Below are positions 51,193-60,071 of a stretch of 64,000 nucleotides of DNA, piece by piece (positions within the stretch are counted from its first letter, which is position 1; each line of letters starts with the position of its first letter). Under the pieces are notes generated by a model. It had not been told where the DNA came from and did not search any database. It saw only the letters and a list, made by a program, of their open reading frames with translations. The stretch is from Nakamurella lactea DSM 19367 (GTDB taxonomy: Bacteria; Actinomycetota; Actinomycetes; Mycobacteriales; Nakamurellaceae), in NCBI RefSeq assembly GCF_000426645.1, contig NZ_AUFT01000007.1, positions 62,001 through 126,000 on the forward strand, given 5' to 3'. Position numbers and translations under genes: made by a program.

Positions 51193-52113
51193 GGCAGCCG
51201 GGCTCAGCTGCCGATACGGCGTCCGATCGGGGTCGTCGATCCGGACGCCGGCGGCGGCCAGTCGCCGGGTGGTCTGCTCCCGGTCGACGGGCTCCCCGAC
51301 GGTGTCTCCACTGCCGATCGGCACCACCGAGAAGGTCACCGTGTCCGGGAAGACATGCACCAGGCCGAAGCTCTGCGCGCCGTCCTGCCCGCGCATCTCT
51401 CCGGCCGGCAGCTGCAGGTCCTGGGTGTAGCAGGTGGCTGCCGCCACCGATACCGGAATACCGGCGAACAGTGCGGTGGTCGAGTAGTGCAGGTGACCGG
51501 CCAGGACCCCGCGGACGTCACTGCCGCTGAGTACCGCCGCCAACCGCTGTTGGTCCCGCAACTCCACCAGCACCGCCAGATCCAGCACGCACGGCACCGG
51601 CGGGTGGTGCAGGGCCAGCAGGGTTCCGAAGGGCGCCGGGGTGGCCAGCTCGTGCTCCAGCCAATCGAGTTGCCGCACCGTCAGCTCGCCGTGATGGTGG
51701 CCGGGAACGGTGGTGTCCATGGTGATGACGCGCAGCCCATCGATCTGGTAGCTGATGTCGACCGGTGCGGCAGAAGGCTCGCGGTCGAGCAGTCCGGTCC
51801 GGAACGCGGCCCGATCGTCGTGATTTCCGATCGCCCAGATCACCCTCGCGCCGGTCCGCTCGGCGATCGGGTCCACCATGCTGCGCAGTCGCCGATAGGC
51901 GGCCGGGTCGCCGGTGTCGGCGAGATCTCCGGTGAAGATCAGCGCGTCCGGTCGGTTGCCGGACTGCTCGACCCGATCGAGGACCTGTCGGAGCCGCTGC
52001 GCGCTGTCCACCGCTCCGTAGAGCAACTCGGAGCCGCCCAGCAGGTGGGTATCGGACAGGTGCAGCAGCACGTGCGATGGTCGGGGGTACTCGGCCGTTC
52101 GGACGTTCGTCAT
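51178..52113 (-). CDS. CpdA-like metallophosphoesterase
   Basis: A 311-residue calcineurin-like phosphodiesterase. All metal motifs are present: LSDTHL near residue 19, [26 protein letters not shown] and GVLAGHLHY. This is the class III cyclic-nucleotide phosphodiesterase plan (CpdA or Rv0805-like), which hydrolyses 3',5'-cAMP or 2',3'-cyclic nucleotides. The C-terminal 60 residues vary. ATG at 52113 with GGAGCGAAC upstream. It is divergent from the first operon of the CAAGCGCTTG regulon but has no evident functional link to it. Confidence 0.85.
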   Translation of the reverse strand: MTNVRTAEYPRPSHVLLHLSDTHLLGGSELLYGAVDSAQRLRQVLDRVEQSGNRPDALIFTGDLADTGDPAAYRRLRSMVDPIAERTGARVIWAIGNHDDRAAFRTGLLDREPSAAPVDISYQIDGLRVITMDTTVPGHHHGELTVRQLDWLEHELATPAPFGTLLALHHPPVPCVLDLAVLVELRDQQRLAAVLSGSDVRGVLAGHLHYSTTALFAGIPVSVAAATCYTQDLQLPAGEMRGQDGAQSFGLVHVFPDTVTFSVVPIGSGDTVGEPVDREQTTRRLAAAGVRIDDPDRTPYRQLSPAASAAR

Positions 52114-52282
52114 CGCTGTTCGCTCCGCTCGGCCCGCCTGCCGGTGGTGGTGCGGTCTGGGGCAACGGCCAACGGTAACCAGACCAGGGAGTGCACGGAG
52201 ATGGGAAACGCCGGGGATGACGTGATGAACTTCGCCGGCGACCAGCGCGCGCGGACCGGAACCGCCCGGGTAAGCTCAAACA

Positions 52283-52296
52283 ACCAAGCGCTTGCT
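52283..52296. promoter_or_regulatory. KstR2-like operator A (CAAGCGCTTG palindrome)
   Basis: ACCAAGCGCTTGCT matches the published KstR2 consensus AnCAAGnnCTTGnT at every fixed position. The dyad extends outward: AAC at 52279-52281 pairs with GTT at 52298-52300. It lies 30 bases before the start codon at 52326. It is the first of three such sites in the window and the only one upstream of the plus-strand SnoaL/LLM/SDR operon. A TetR-type repressor is the natural binder; none is encoded here. Confidence 0.65.
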
Positions 52297-52325
52297 CGTT
52301 CGCATTCGACAGACGGCGGAGGCCC

Positions 52326-52940
52326 ATGACGGACCTGGTGGAACGGATCGACCGACTCGAGTCGGCGGAGCAGATCCGGCAGTTGGCCGCTCGCTACCCG
52401 GTTGCCCTCGACAGCCGCAACGTCGCCGACCTGGCGGCCTTGTTCGTCAGCGACGTGAAGGTCGGTGACGGTCGGGTCGGACGGTCGGCCCTGGCCCAGT
52501 GGTACGACCCGATCCTGCGTCCGTACGGCATCACCATTCACTTCGTCGGCAACCACGTCATCGACTTCACCGGACCGGACACCGCTACCGGGTTGGTGTA
52601 CTGCCGGCCCGAGCACCAGGTCGGCGATCAATGGATCGTGATGCCCGTGGTGTACCACGACCGCTACCAGCGTGAGGCGGACGGAAACTGGTACTTCCGC
52701 AGCCGCAAGCCGAAACCGTTCTACGCGGCGGACGTCCAGCAGAATCCGTTGCAGGTGCCGGGGCGGTTCAACTTCCCGGACAACCCGTACATCACCGCGG
52801 CCAGCCTGCCGGAGAGCTGGCCGAGCTGGCAGGAGTTCTGGTCAAGGGAAGCGGTGGGCGAGCAGCCCGGGCAGGTCGAGCAGAGCGCGCAGCCAGGGCA
52901 GATCGACAACGACAACAGCAGCGACGAGGAGACATCGTGA
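52326..52940 (+). CDS. SnoaL/NTF2-like protein, operon A
   Basis: A 204-residue NTF2-fold protein. The N-terminal IRQLAARYPVALDSRNVADLAALF is the first helix pair with the family's hydrophobic cone entrance. The fold continues to WYFRSRKPKPFY near residue 140. The last 60 residues are an acidic, Gln/Asp/Ser-rich tail (GQIDNDNSSDEETS). Members include ketosteroid isomerase, epoxide hydrolase and dehydratase types, so the reaction is open. It starts the operon behind operator A, and its GTGA end overlaps the LLM gene. Confidence 0.75.
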   Translation: MTDLVERIDRLESAEQIRQLAARYPVALDSRNVADLAALFVSDVKVGDGRVGRSALAQWYDPILRPYGITIHFVGNHVIDFTGPDTATGLVYCRPEHQVGDQWIVMPVVYHDRYQREADGNWYFRSRKPKPFYAADVQQNPLQVPGRFNFPDNPYITAASLPESWPSWQEFWSREAVGEQPGQVEQSAQPGQIDNDNSSDEETS

Positions 52941-53833
52941 AGTACGCCGTACTCGCACCGGCCGTGGCGAACACCACCGCCGACCCGCAATGGATGCTGG
53001 CCTTCGCCCGGCACGCAGAGGCCTGCGGCTTCGAATCGATCACCGTGATCGAACATGCCGTGGTGATGAGCAGTTACGCCAGCGTGTATCCGTATGCGGC
53101 CGACGGGAAGATGGAGCTGGACGACAGTTGCCCGATCCCGGACCCGTTGGAGCTGTTGAGCTTCCTGGCCGGTGGAACAACCACGATCGGACTGGCTACC
53201 GGCGTGCTGGTGCTGCCGAACCACCATCCGGTGGTGCTGGCCAAGCGGGTGGCAAGCCTCGATGCGTTGTCCGGTGGTCGGTTGCGACTGGCGATCGGCG
53301 TCGGCTGGATGGCCGAGGAGATCGAGGCATGCGGCGCGGAATTCCGCACCCGGGGTCTGCGGACCGACGAATCGATCGACGTGCTGCGCGCCTTGTGGGC
53401 GGAGACCGGGCCGACCGGCGCCTCGCACCACGGCCGGTTCTTCGACTTCGACAACGCCATGAGCTACCCGAAACCCGTTTCTCCGCAAGGCGTTCCGATT
53501 CACATCGGCGGTCACAGCGAGGCGGCGGCCAGGCGTGCCGGGCGTCGGGGTGACGGTCTGCAGCCACTCGGCGTGGTCGGCGACCAGTTGGCCGGGCTGC
53601 TCGCTCTGATGCGGCAGGAGGCGGTGAGCGCCGACCGCGATCCGGATGCCCTTGAGGTCACGCTCGGCCATTCGGTGGCCAAGGTGACGCCGGAGAAGGC
53701 GGCCAAGCTGGCAGCCATGGGCGCCGACCGGCTGTTGTTGGCGCTCACCCCGACCGCGGACCTGGAGGCGGTCAAGGACGAGCTGTCCGCCTGCGCGGAG
53801 CGACTCGAGCTCTCCGCTGCGGTGAGCGCCTGA
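52937..53833 (+). CDS. LLM-class flavin/F420-dependent oxidoreductase, operon A
   Basis: A 298-residue luciferase-like barrel. Blocks include HAEACGFESITVIEHAVV, the VLVLPNHHPVVLAKRVASLD strand and LSGGRLRLAIGVGWMAEEIE near residue 115. VPIHIGGHSEAAARRAGRRG and a C-terminal helical end follow. This is the TIGR03619-type group, many of which use F420H2. GTG at 52937 overlaps the SnoaL stop, with GAGGAGAC upstream. In this regulon it probably reduces or oxygenates a cyclic intermediate. Confidence 0.85.
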   Translation: MKYAVLAPAVANTTADPQWMLAFARHAEACGFESITVIEHAVVMSSYASVYPYAADGKMELDDSCPIPDPLELLSFLAGGTTTIGLATGVLVLPNHHPVVLAKRVASLDALSGGRLRLAIGVGWMAEEIEACGAEFRTRGLRTDESIDVLRALWAETGPTGASHHGRFFDFDNAMSYPKPVSPQGVPIHIGGHSEAAARRAGRRGDGLQPLGVVGDQLAGLLALMRQEAVSADRDPDALEVTLGHSVAKVTPEKAAKLAAMGADRLLLALTPTADLEAVKDELSACAERLELSAAVSA

Positions 53834-54306
53834 TGCTGACCGTCGCCGACCGCCTTGACCTTGCGGAACTGTCGGCGCGGTATGCGATGCTGGTCGACCG
53901 CCGGGACTTCGGGACGCTGGTCGAACTGTTCACGCCGGACGCCGAACTGGTGCTTCCGGACCCACCGGCGTCTCTGGCGCCGATCCGGCCGGTCACCGGT
54001 CGAGCCGCGATCGGCGACAGCATGGTCCACCTGTCCGACATCCCGGTCACCTTGCATGCCGTGCTGGGTACGGTGATCGACCAGGCGGACGATCCGACAC
54101 GAGCTGTCGGACGGGTCACCGCCGAGGCTCACCACCTCACCACCCGCGACGATCAGCACCGGAATCTGGTCTGGTACCTGCACTACGACGACGAATACCG
54201 CCGGATCGGCGGCGCCTGGCAGATCTCGCGCCGGTCGGTGCAGATCGACTGGATCGAGACCCGGCCGGTGCGCAGTCGCCGGACCGGTGATCTGGAGGAT
54301 CAATGA
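53833..54306 (+). CDS. Second SnoaL/NTF2-like protein, operon A
   Basis: A 157-residue NTF2-fold protein. LDLAELSARYAMLVDRRDFGTLVELF is the opening helix pair, and the fold ends WQISRRSVQIDWIETRP. Acidic and aromatic cone residues are present but the active site is not assigned. It starts by TGATG overlap with the LLM gene and ends by ATGA overlap with the SDR gene, so all four genes are tightly coupled. With three SnoaL-like genes in the regulon, they may be subunits or act on successive intermediates. Confidence 0.75.
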   Translation: MLTVADRLDLAELSARYAMLVDRRDFGTLVELFTPDAELVLPDPPASLAPIRPVTGRAAIGDSMVHLSDIPVTLHAVLGTVIDQADDPTRAVGRVTAEAHHLTTRDDQHRNLVWYLHYDDEYRRIGGAWQISRRSVQIDWIETRPVRSRRTGDLEDQ

Positions 54307-55130
54307 CCACCGGACGACTCGCCGGCCAGGTGGCAGTGGTCACCGGCGGTGCCCTCGGTATCGGCGGCGGGATCTCCCGCCGGCTGGCCCACGCCGGCGC
54401 CCGAGTGGTGCTGGTCGACCTCGACGCCGCCGCAGCGGACGCCACCGCCGCCGAGATCGCCGCGGCCGGCGGTGACGTCACGGTGCTGGTCGGCGACATC
54501 CGGCAGCCGGCGACGGTGGCCGCGCTCGCGGATGCCGCGTCGGCGGTGGCTGACGGCCGGATCGACGTGCTGGTCAACAACGTCGGCGACTTCCGGCCGG
54601 CGTCCCGGGACTTCCTGCACAGCACGGAGGACCAGTGGCAGGCGCTGTACGAGGTCAACCTGCTGCACGTGTTCCGGGTGACCCATGCGCTGCTGCCGGC
54701 CATGGTGCGGCAGGGCTCGGGGGCGATCATCAACAACTCGACGGTCGAGGCGTTTCGCGGCATCCCGGCCAGCGCACCGTATTCGGCGTTCAACGCCGGG
54801 GTGTCCGCCTTCACCAAGAGCCTGGCGGTGGAGGTCGGCCAGCACGGCGTCCGGGTCAACGCAATCGCCCCGGATCTCGCCGACACGCCGCAGACGCCGG
54901 CCGAACTGATGTTGCGTGGCCGTGACCCCGAGCTGCTCCGCACCTGGCTGCCGCTCGGCCGGTTCGGCCGGCCGGACGACTATGCGGCGGTGGTGGAGTT
55001 CCTCGCCTCCGACGACGCGCGGTTCGTCACCGGGCACACCATCCCGGTGGACGGTGGCACCCTGGCCGCCTCCGGCTGGTACGCCCGCGCCGACCGTAAG
55101 GGCTGGAGCAACATGCCGAACGAGGCCTGA
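54303..55130 (+). CDS. SDR-family protein lacking the catalytic lysine, operon A
   Basis: A 275-residue short-chain dehydrogenase-like protein. The nucleotide motif is VTGGALGIGGG, DLDAAAAD follows strand 2, NNVG is present, and the catalytic Ser region is INNSTVEAF. The YxxxK box reads Y160-S-A-F-N164, so Lys is replaced by Asn (codon AAC in clean sequence). The end, VTGHTIPVDGGTLAASGWY, is normal for the family. Loss of Lys suggests a changed reaction or a non-reductase role such as a lyase or hydratase-like function. It is last in operon A. Confidence 0.8.
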   Translation: MTTGRLAGQVAVVTGGALGIGGGISRRLAHAGARVVLVDLDAAAADATAAEIAAAGGDVTVLVGDIRQPATVAALADAASAVADGRIDVLVNNVGDFRPASRDFLHSTEDQWQALYEVNLLHVFRVTHALLPAMVRQGSGAIINNSTVEAFRGIPASAPYSAFNAGVSAFTKSLAVEVGQHGVRVNAIAPDLADTPQTPAELMLRGRDPELLRTWLPLGRFGRPDDYAAVVEFLASDDARFVTGHTIPVDGGTLAASGWYARADRKGWSNMPNEA

Positions 55131-55145
55131 CGCCGGATCGAACCG

Positions 55146-56012
55146 TTACGCCACCGGCAGTTCGGCGATCCGGGCGTAGGCGTCCAGCTGCTCGAGATAG
55201 TGGGCGAGTGACGAGTGCCGGACCGCCAGGTTGATCACCGTGGCGCCGGCCCACCCGGCCCGTTCGAGCATCTGCCGCACTTCGGCCGGATCACCCACCG
55301 GATCGAGTGCGCGCTCCGGTGCCATCACCACGTCGAAGCCGTCCGGCCGCTCGACCCTTGTCAGCATGTCCTTCATCGTCGCCGCATCCGGTCCCCGGAA
55401 CCGCGGCGGTGCCGGTGTCCAGCCGTCGGCCAGCTCCACCGCGCGCCGCAGCGCGCGCATCGAGTGGCCGCCGATCCACATCGGCAGCCGTTGCTGCGCG
55501 GCATGCGGTGACACCACGAGATTCTCGTAGCCGTAGTACGGACCGCGATAAGAGACCAGTCGCCTGCCCAGGCTCGCCCGCAGGGCCCGCAACGCGTCGT
55601 CCGCCCTTGCCCCGCGGTCGTCGAAGGGTGCGCCCAGCAGGTCGAACTCCTCCTGCAGGTTGCCGACCCCCAGGCCGAGGTTGAGCCGGCCGCCGCTGAG
55701 GTGATCCAACGTCCCGTACCTCTTGGCCAGCTCAAGTGGGTGGTAGAACGGAAGCACCAGAACGTAAGGCAGGAAACGGATCCGCTCGGTCAGCGCGGCG
55801 AGATAGGAGAAGGTGGCCAGCGGGTCGTAGAACCGCTCGCCACGTGGCAGGTCCGGCGGCACCGCGACGTGGTCCGGGCAGGTCAGGAACTCGTAGCCGA
55901 GCCGGTCGGCCGCCTGGGCGAACGCCTTGATCTCCTCGACCCCGGCGGCTGCCTCCCAGTCCGGACGCGGTCCGGAGTCGGCCAGGACGGGCGAGCTGAT
56001 TCCGGTGCGCAC
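55146..56012 (-). CDS. LLM-class oxidoreductase, operon B (last gene)
   Basis: A 288-residue luciferase-like enzyme close to its upstream neighbour at 56511-57434. Blocks include LGYEFLTCPDHVAVP, YVLVLPFYHPLELAKRYGTLD, LSGGRLNLGLGVGNLQEEFD and MWIGGHSMRALRRAVELADG. The end, HSSLAHYLEQLDAYARIAEL, is the usual helical cap. It starts with GTG and has GGGAGGA upstream. It is the sixth and last gene of the minus-strand operon and converges on operon A with a 15-base gap. Confidence 0.84.
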   Translation of the reverse strand: MRTGISSPVLADSGPRPDWEAAAGVEEIKAFAQAADRLGYEFLTCPDHVAVPPDLPRGERFYDPLATFSYLAALTERIRFLPYVLVLPFYHPLELAKRYGTLDHLSGGRLNLGLGVGNLQEEFDLLGAPFDDRGARADDALRALRASLGRRLVSYRGPYYGYENLVVSPHAAQQRLPMWIGGHSMRALRRAVELADGWTPAPPRFRGPDAATMKDMLTRVERPDGFDVVMAPERALDPVGDPAEVRQMLERAGWAGATVINLAVRHSSLAHYLEQLDAYARIAELPVA

Positions 56013-56014
56013 GC

Positions 56015-56518
56015 TCAGTCCTCCCGCAGCGCCGGGTCGATGGTCGAGGCGAGCAGCTCACGGCCGGGGTCGGTGCCGTCCAGCTGTCGGTTGACCCGGT
56101 GGGTCGCCTTCCAGCCTTCCGGCGTGCGGACGAACTTCCATTGGTTGACGCCGGTGCGCCAGATCCGGAAGCTGTCGGTGCCGGCGTCGCGCTGGACGAG
56201 CTGGGAATAGTGGGTCACCGTCGCCGTGTCCCCGTCGAGATCGATGTGCGGGATGCCCTGCAGATGTGCTGCCCCGCCCCGGATCAGGCCCTGGTGACGC
56301 TCGCCCAACACCATGGCCCGTAGCTCGTCCCGCCCGCGCATCTCGATGATCGAGGTGTCGTAGCTGCCGTCTTCGGTCCACAGCTGGGCGGTGGCCTCCG
56401 GAGTGCCGCTGTCGACCGCGGGCCCGTACGCGGCAATGATCTGCAGCAGGGCCAGCCGGTCCTCGGCGTCCTGAAGCCGGCGTTCCAGCGCATCGATTCT
56501 CGCGTTCACATCAGTCAT
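56015..56518 (-). CDS. SnoaL/NTF2-like protein, operon B
   Basis: A 167-residue NTF2-fold protein. A short coiled helix (NARIDALERRLQDAEDRLAL) leads into the fold, with IIAAYGPAVDSGTPEATAQLW and later VTHYSQLVQRDAGTDSFRIW. It resembles polyketide-cyclase/aromatic-dehydratase-type members but the active site is not assigned. ATG at 56518 has AGGAGA in the preceding gene. The start overlaps the LLM stop by 8 bases, and it sits between two LLM genes, as does its counterpart in operon A. Confidence 0.75.
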   Translation of the reverse strand: MTDVNARIDALERRLQDAEDRLALLQIIAAYGPAVDSGTPEATAQLWTEDGSYDTSIIEMRGRDELRAMVLGERHQGLIRGGAAHLQGIPHIDLDGDTATVTHYSQLVQRDAGTDSFRIWRTGVNQWKFVRTPEGWKATHRVNRQLDGTDPGRELLASTIDPALRED

Positions 56519-57434
56519 GTCGTCTCCTGGTGGGTGCTGCTGGCATGGTGGATGGCTCGGTAGGGTCATCGGCAGTGGTGAAGGCCTGCGGGAACAGCTC
56601 GGCCAGCGCGTGCATCTGATCGAGAAGATGTGCGAGATCGCGGTGGACGAATCGGGCATTGACGATCGTCGCGCCGGCGGCGCCCGCGTTGTCGACGGCC
56701 GACCTGGTGCGGTCCGGATCTCCGAGTGGGTCAAGGGCCCCGGGTTGCAGCACCACCTCGAGCGGATCCTGCCGGGCCGGGAGCGCGCCGACCATCGCGG
56801 AGATCTGCTCGAGGGTGAGACCGAAGGGCATCCAGCCGTCGGCCAGGGTCGCGGCCCGGCGCAACGAACGCCCGGTCCGTCCGCCGATCCAGATCGGCAC
56901 CCGTGGCTGCACAGCCACTGGATCGACCGCGAAATCATCGAAGTCGTAGTGCGTTCCGTGGTAGCTGGGCACTCCGGTTGCCCAGCCGGCCCGGATCGCC
57001 CTGATGGCGTCGTCGGCGCGTGGCCCGCGGTCGTCGAAGGGTGCGCTGAGCAGGTCGAACTCCTGCTGCAGGGTGCCGACGCCGACGCCGAGGACCACCC
57101 GGCCACCGCTGAGTCGATCGAGGGTGCCGTAGGACTTCACGATGCTCAACGGATGGTGATAGGCCAACACCAGCACGTTGGTCGCCAGGGCGATCCGCTC
57201 GGTCTGGCCGGCCAGGAAACTCAAGGTGGCCAAAGGATCCCAGTAGGTCCCGCCGCGCACGGCGGCGACCTCACGTGGCACACCGGTGTGTTCACTGCAG
57301 GTCAGATGGTGGTAGCCGAGCCGGTCGGCGGCGCGAGCGACCTGCGTCAGTTCGGTGACGCCGGCGGCGCTCTCCCACTGGGCGTGAGCGCCGGGAAGCC
57401 GGATGACGATCGGGCTGAGCAGGCCGAACTTCAT
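56511..57434 (-). CDS. LLM-class oxidoreductase, operon B
   Basis: A 307-residue luciferase-like enzyme. Blocks include LGYHHLTCSEHTGVP, NVLVLAYHHPLSIVKSYGTLD, LSGGRVVLGVGVGTLQQEFD and WIGGRTGRSLRRAATLADGW. The C-terminal tail is disordered (EPSTMPAAPTRRRHD). It is most similar in this window to the last gene of the operon, implying a recent duplication. ATG at 57434 overlaps the previous stop by ATGA. Confidence 0.84.
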   Translation of the reverse strand: MKFGLLSPIVIRLPGAHAQWESAAGVTELTQVARAADRLGYHHLTCSEHTGVPREVAAVRGGTYWDPLATLSFLAGQTERIALATNVLVLAYHHPLSIVKSYGTLDRLSGGRVVLGVGVGTLQQEFDLLSAPFDDRGPRADDAIRAIRAGWATGVPSYHGTHYDFDDFAVDPVAVQPRVPIWIGGRTGRSLRRAATLADGWMPFGLTLEQISAMVGALPARQDPLEVVLQPGALDPLGDPDRTRSAVDNAGAAGATIVNARFVHRDLAHLLDQMHALAELFPQAFTTADDPTEPSTMPAAPTRRRHD

Positions 57435-58498
57435 GCTGCCTGCTGCCTGTCCGGAATTTCCCGGATCTGCTCGAGCGTCCGGCGGAACGCTGCGTCGGTG
57501 TCGGGGCCGGCACCGACGTCGGCCGGATCGATGGTCGGAACGGCAACGTTCAGGCCGTCGCAGAGCCCGCCGTACCACTGCGCGAGGACTGCGGGCAGCT
57601 CCGCGTACTCGCCCTGGGGCAGCAGTTCCGCGAGCAGCTCGTCGGGCAGCACACCGGGCAGTTCCGCCCACCGGCCGTCCCGGACCAGGGTGGTCAGCCG
57701 CTCGCCGATCTCCTGGTGACCGAGCAATGTCAGCGTCGGGCGATAGGCGGGGGTGGAGTACAGGAATGCCAACTCACGCCGGATCGCGTCCCTGGCGGAC
57801 ACCATGCTGTCGGCATCCGGTGCGGTGACGCACCGGGGCACCACCACCACCCGGGGACCACCGTCGCGGCGGCCGGCCGCCGCTGCGCCCTCGGTCAGCG
57901 CCGGTAGTAGTCGTTCGCGCAGGTACCTGGGATGCGAGTTGGTGGCATGGGTGACGAAACCGTCTGCCAGTCGGCCGGCGACCAGGCACACCTGCCGGTT
58001 CACCCCGCCGGTCCACAGCTGCGGCGCCGGGCTGTCGATCGGACCCGGATTGAAGTACGGCTGCAGGCGATCGAAGCGATAGTGCTTGCCATCGTGGTGC
58101 AGTGGCGAGCCGTCGGCGAAGGCGGCGAAGATCGCCCGCAACGACCGCAGATAGTCGGCCAGCCGGCCGGCCGGATCTGTCCACGGCACCGAGAACCGCC
58201 CGACGATGTTGCCGCGTACCTGGGTGGCGATGCCGAGCTGGAACCGGCCGCCGGAGAATCGGGCCAGATCCCATGCGGCGTAGGCGATCACCATCGGGCT
58301 GCGCGGAAACGCCAATGTCATGCTGGTGCGCACGGCCAGCCGCGAGGTGTGTTCCAGCGCGAGCAGCGCGACCGCCAGCGAGTCGTGCACCGTCTCGGGG
58401 ACGTGAACGGTGTCGAATCCGAGCCGCTCGATCCGCCGTACCCGATCGGCGACGTCGCGCAGCGAGGTGTCCGCAGGAAGGGTCGTCACCAACTCCAT
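57431..58498 (-). CDS. LLM-class oxidoreductase, operon B (divergent subtype)
   Basis: A 355-residue luciferase-like enzyme of a different subgroup (TIGR03617-like). Blocks include LGFDTVHVPETVHDSLAVAL, RTSMTLAFPRSPMVIAYAAW, FSGGRFQLGIATQVRGNIVG and TGGVNRQVCLVAGRLADGF. This group is frequent in mycobacterial and rhodococcal catabolic clusters and is thought to use F420. The ATG at 58498 lies 4 bases past the SDR stop region. It supplies a third LLM activity to the same operon. Confidence 0.84.
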   Translation of the reverse strand: MELVTTLPADTSLRDVADRVRRIERLGFDTVHVPETVHDSLAVALLALEHTSRLAVRTSMTLAFPRSPMVIAYAAWDLARFSGGRFQLGIATQVRGNIVGRFSVPWTDPAGRLADYLRSLRAIFAAFADGSPLHHDGKHYRFDRLQPYFNPGPIDSPAPQLWTGGVNRQVCLVAGRLADGFVTHATNSHPRYLRERLLPALTEGAAAAGRRDGGPRVVVVPRCVTAPDADSMVSARDAIRRELAFLYSTPAYRPTLTLLGHQEIGERLTTLVRDGRWAELPGVLPDELLAELLPQGEYAELPAVLAQWYGGLCDGLNVAVPTIDPADVGAGPDTDAAFRRTLEQIREIPDRQQAA

Positions 58499-58502
58499 TC
58501 GA

Positions 58503-59402
58503 CTACCGGTCCGCGTCCGGCAGTCGACCGGCCAGCGCAGCGTCGATCACGTCGTCGCCGCACAGCGTCCTGGCCAGCTTCTCCAGGTACGGCGCCCGGC
58601 GTAGATGACTGCCACCCTCGACCGGTAGCGCCACACCGGTGGTCCAGGCCGACCCGGGCCCGGCCAGGAAGCGGACCGCCTCGGCGACATCGGCGGCAGT
58701 GCCGGTGTGCGCCAATGGTTTCTCCGCCAACACCGTCGCGTGCTGCTCCGGATCGGTGACCAGCATTCCCGGCTTCTCGGCATCGGTGGCGACCAGGCCG
58801 GGCCGGACGGCGTTGACCCGGATGCCGAGATGACCGAGCTCGTCCGCCGCCCCCCGGACCAGGGCCTCCAACGCCGCCTTGCTGATCGCATAGGCCGGCA
58901 TGAAGGGAAATGAGGAGCCGCCGGCGCTGGAGGAGATGCAGACGATGGAGCCGCCGCCATGGACGGCCATCGCCGAAGCGCTGTGTCGGATGGCCAGTAA
59001 CGCGGTGGTGACGTTGCGGCGGAAGTCGGCCTCCAGGGTCTGCTGGCCGAGAGCCAGCAGCGGCGCGACGGTGCTGCCGCCGACCACCGCGACGGTGACC
59101 CCGAGCGGCGCCACCTGCTCGCAGGCCGCGACCGCGGTTGCCACGTCGTGGCTGCTCGCGGCGTCACCGACGGACCAACCGATGGTGCCGGCGGTCGGGT
59201 CGCCGGCGAGTTCGGCCGCGATCTGCTCGGCGGCCGCCTGCAGGGTGCTCGCGGTACGTCCCATCAGGGTGACGGCGGCGCCGTCGGCGGCCAGCCGGGA
59301 GGCGATCGCCCGCCCGAAACCGCCTGCGCCACCGGTGATCAGCGCGCTGCGCCCGGACAGCGCACCGGATCCGACCGGCCCAGCCGAACCGGCGACGGTC
59401 AT
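58503..59402 (-). CDS. SDR-family oxidoreductase, operon B
   Basis: A ~299-residue classical short-chain dehydrogenase. The cofactor loop is ITGGAGGFGRAI, AVVGG replaces the usual NNAG, SISSSAGG-like SIVCISSSAGGSS holds the catalytic Ser, and YAISK provides Tyr and Lys. TGVALPVEGGSHLR is near the end. NADP preference is suggested by R-containing LMGRTAS. ATG at 59402 overlaps the thioesterase stop (TGATG) with GAGG upstream; a GTG one codon earlier is also in frame. Unlike its operon A relative it keeps the full catalytic set. Confidence 0.85.
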   Translation of the reverse strand: MTVAGSAGPVGSGALSGRSALITGGAGGFGRAIASRLAADGAAVTLMGRTASTLQAAAEQIAAELAGDPTAGTIGWSVGDAASSHDVATAVAACEQVAPLGVTVAVVGGSTVAPLLALGQQTLEADFRRNVTTALLAIRHSASAMAVHGGGSIVCISSSAGGSSFPFMPAYAISKAALEALVRGAADELGHLGIRVNAVRPGLVATDAEKPGMLVTDPEQHATVLAEKPLAHTGTAADVAEAVRFLAGPGSAWTTGVALPVEGGSHLRRAPYLEKLARTLCGDDVIDAALAGRLPDADR

Positions 59403-60040
59403 CACGTCACCTCGTCATGGGCGCGGCCGTAGTCGACCGACGGCGTGGTGATCCACAGTCCGGAGGCAGCCACGCAGGGCTCCCCGCCGACACTCACCGC
59501 GCCCTCGGCGCGGATCTTCCGGCCGTCCACCGACGTCCGGCGCGCGGTGACGGTGACCTCGGTGTACAGCGGCACCGGCCGCAGATAGCGCATGGTCAGC
59601 TCGGCCGTCACCGCGGGCGTGCCGGCCCTGGCGTTGGCCAGCCCGAGCGCATGGTCGAGCAGCAGCGCAGAGATGCCGCCGTGGACCAGTCCCGGGGGTC
59701 CTTGGTACGGCAGCCCGAGAGTCAGGGTGCCGCGCAGCGAGCCGTCCGGTTCCCGGTGCAGTGTCAGCGGTGGTGCGATCGGGTTCTCCGTGCCCGAGCA
59801 AGGATCGTGGCGTCGATACCCGTTGCTGGTCCAGATGTCGTCCATTCGCTGCTGCGGGGTTGGCGCGCTCGCCTCGATCGCGGCGGTGACGGCGTTCAAC
59901 TGATCGGTCAGCACCCCGACTCCCTCGTCCATCCGGGACCCGGTGCGGACAACGGCGTCGATCAACCGGCGGGTGGCGGCCGCGACGAGATCGGCTCCGC
60001 CGTCCCGGATCGGGGCGGTTACCGCGGTGGAGGAGGTCAT
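59402..60040 (-). CDS. PaaI-type hotdog thioesterase, first gene of operon B
   Basis: A 212-residue acyl-CoA thioesterase-like protein. The hotdog signature is GLVHGGISALLLDHALG, followed by LTMRYLRPVPLYTEVTVTA. The catalytic acid in these enzymes lies on the helix after HGG (here D in LLLDHA). It would release CoA from stalled or unwanted thioesters, protecting the CoA pool during catabolism. The ATG at 60040 has AGGAGG just ahead of it, and operator B lies 18 bases upstream of the start codon. Confidence 0.85.
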   Translation of the reverse strand: MTSSTAVTAPIRDGGADLVAAATRRLIDAVVRTGSRMDEGVGVLTDQLNAVTAAIEASAPTPQQRMDDIWTSNGYRRHDPCSGTENPIAPPLTLHREPDGSLRGTLTLGLPYQGPPGLVHGGISALLLDHALGLANARAGTPAVTAELTMRYLRPVPLYTEVTVTARRTSVDGRKIRAEGAVSVGGEPCVAASGLWITTPSVDYGRAHDEVT

Positions 60041-60057
60041 GCACAGCCCTTCAATCG

Positions 60058-60071
60058 GTCAAGCGCTTGGT
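60058..60071. promoter_or_regulatory. KstR2-like operator B
   Basis: GTCAAGCGCTTGGT keeps the CAAGCGCTTG core but has G in place of the first A of AnCAAGnnCTTGnT. It sits 18 bases upstream of the thioesterase start and so can block the minus-strand operon. It shares the 310-base divergent region 60041-60350 with operator C. Confidence 0.6.
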
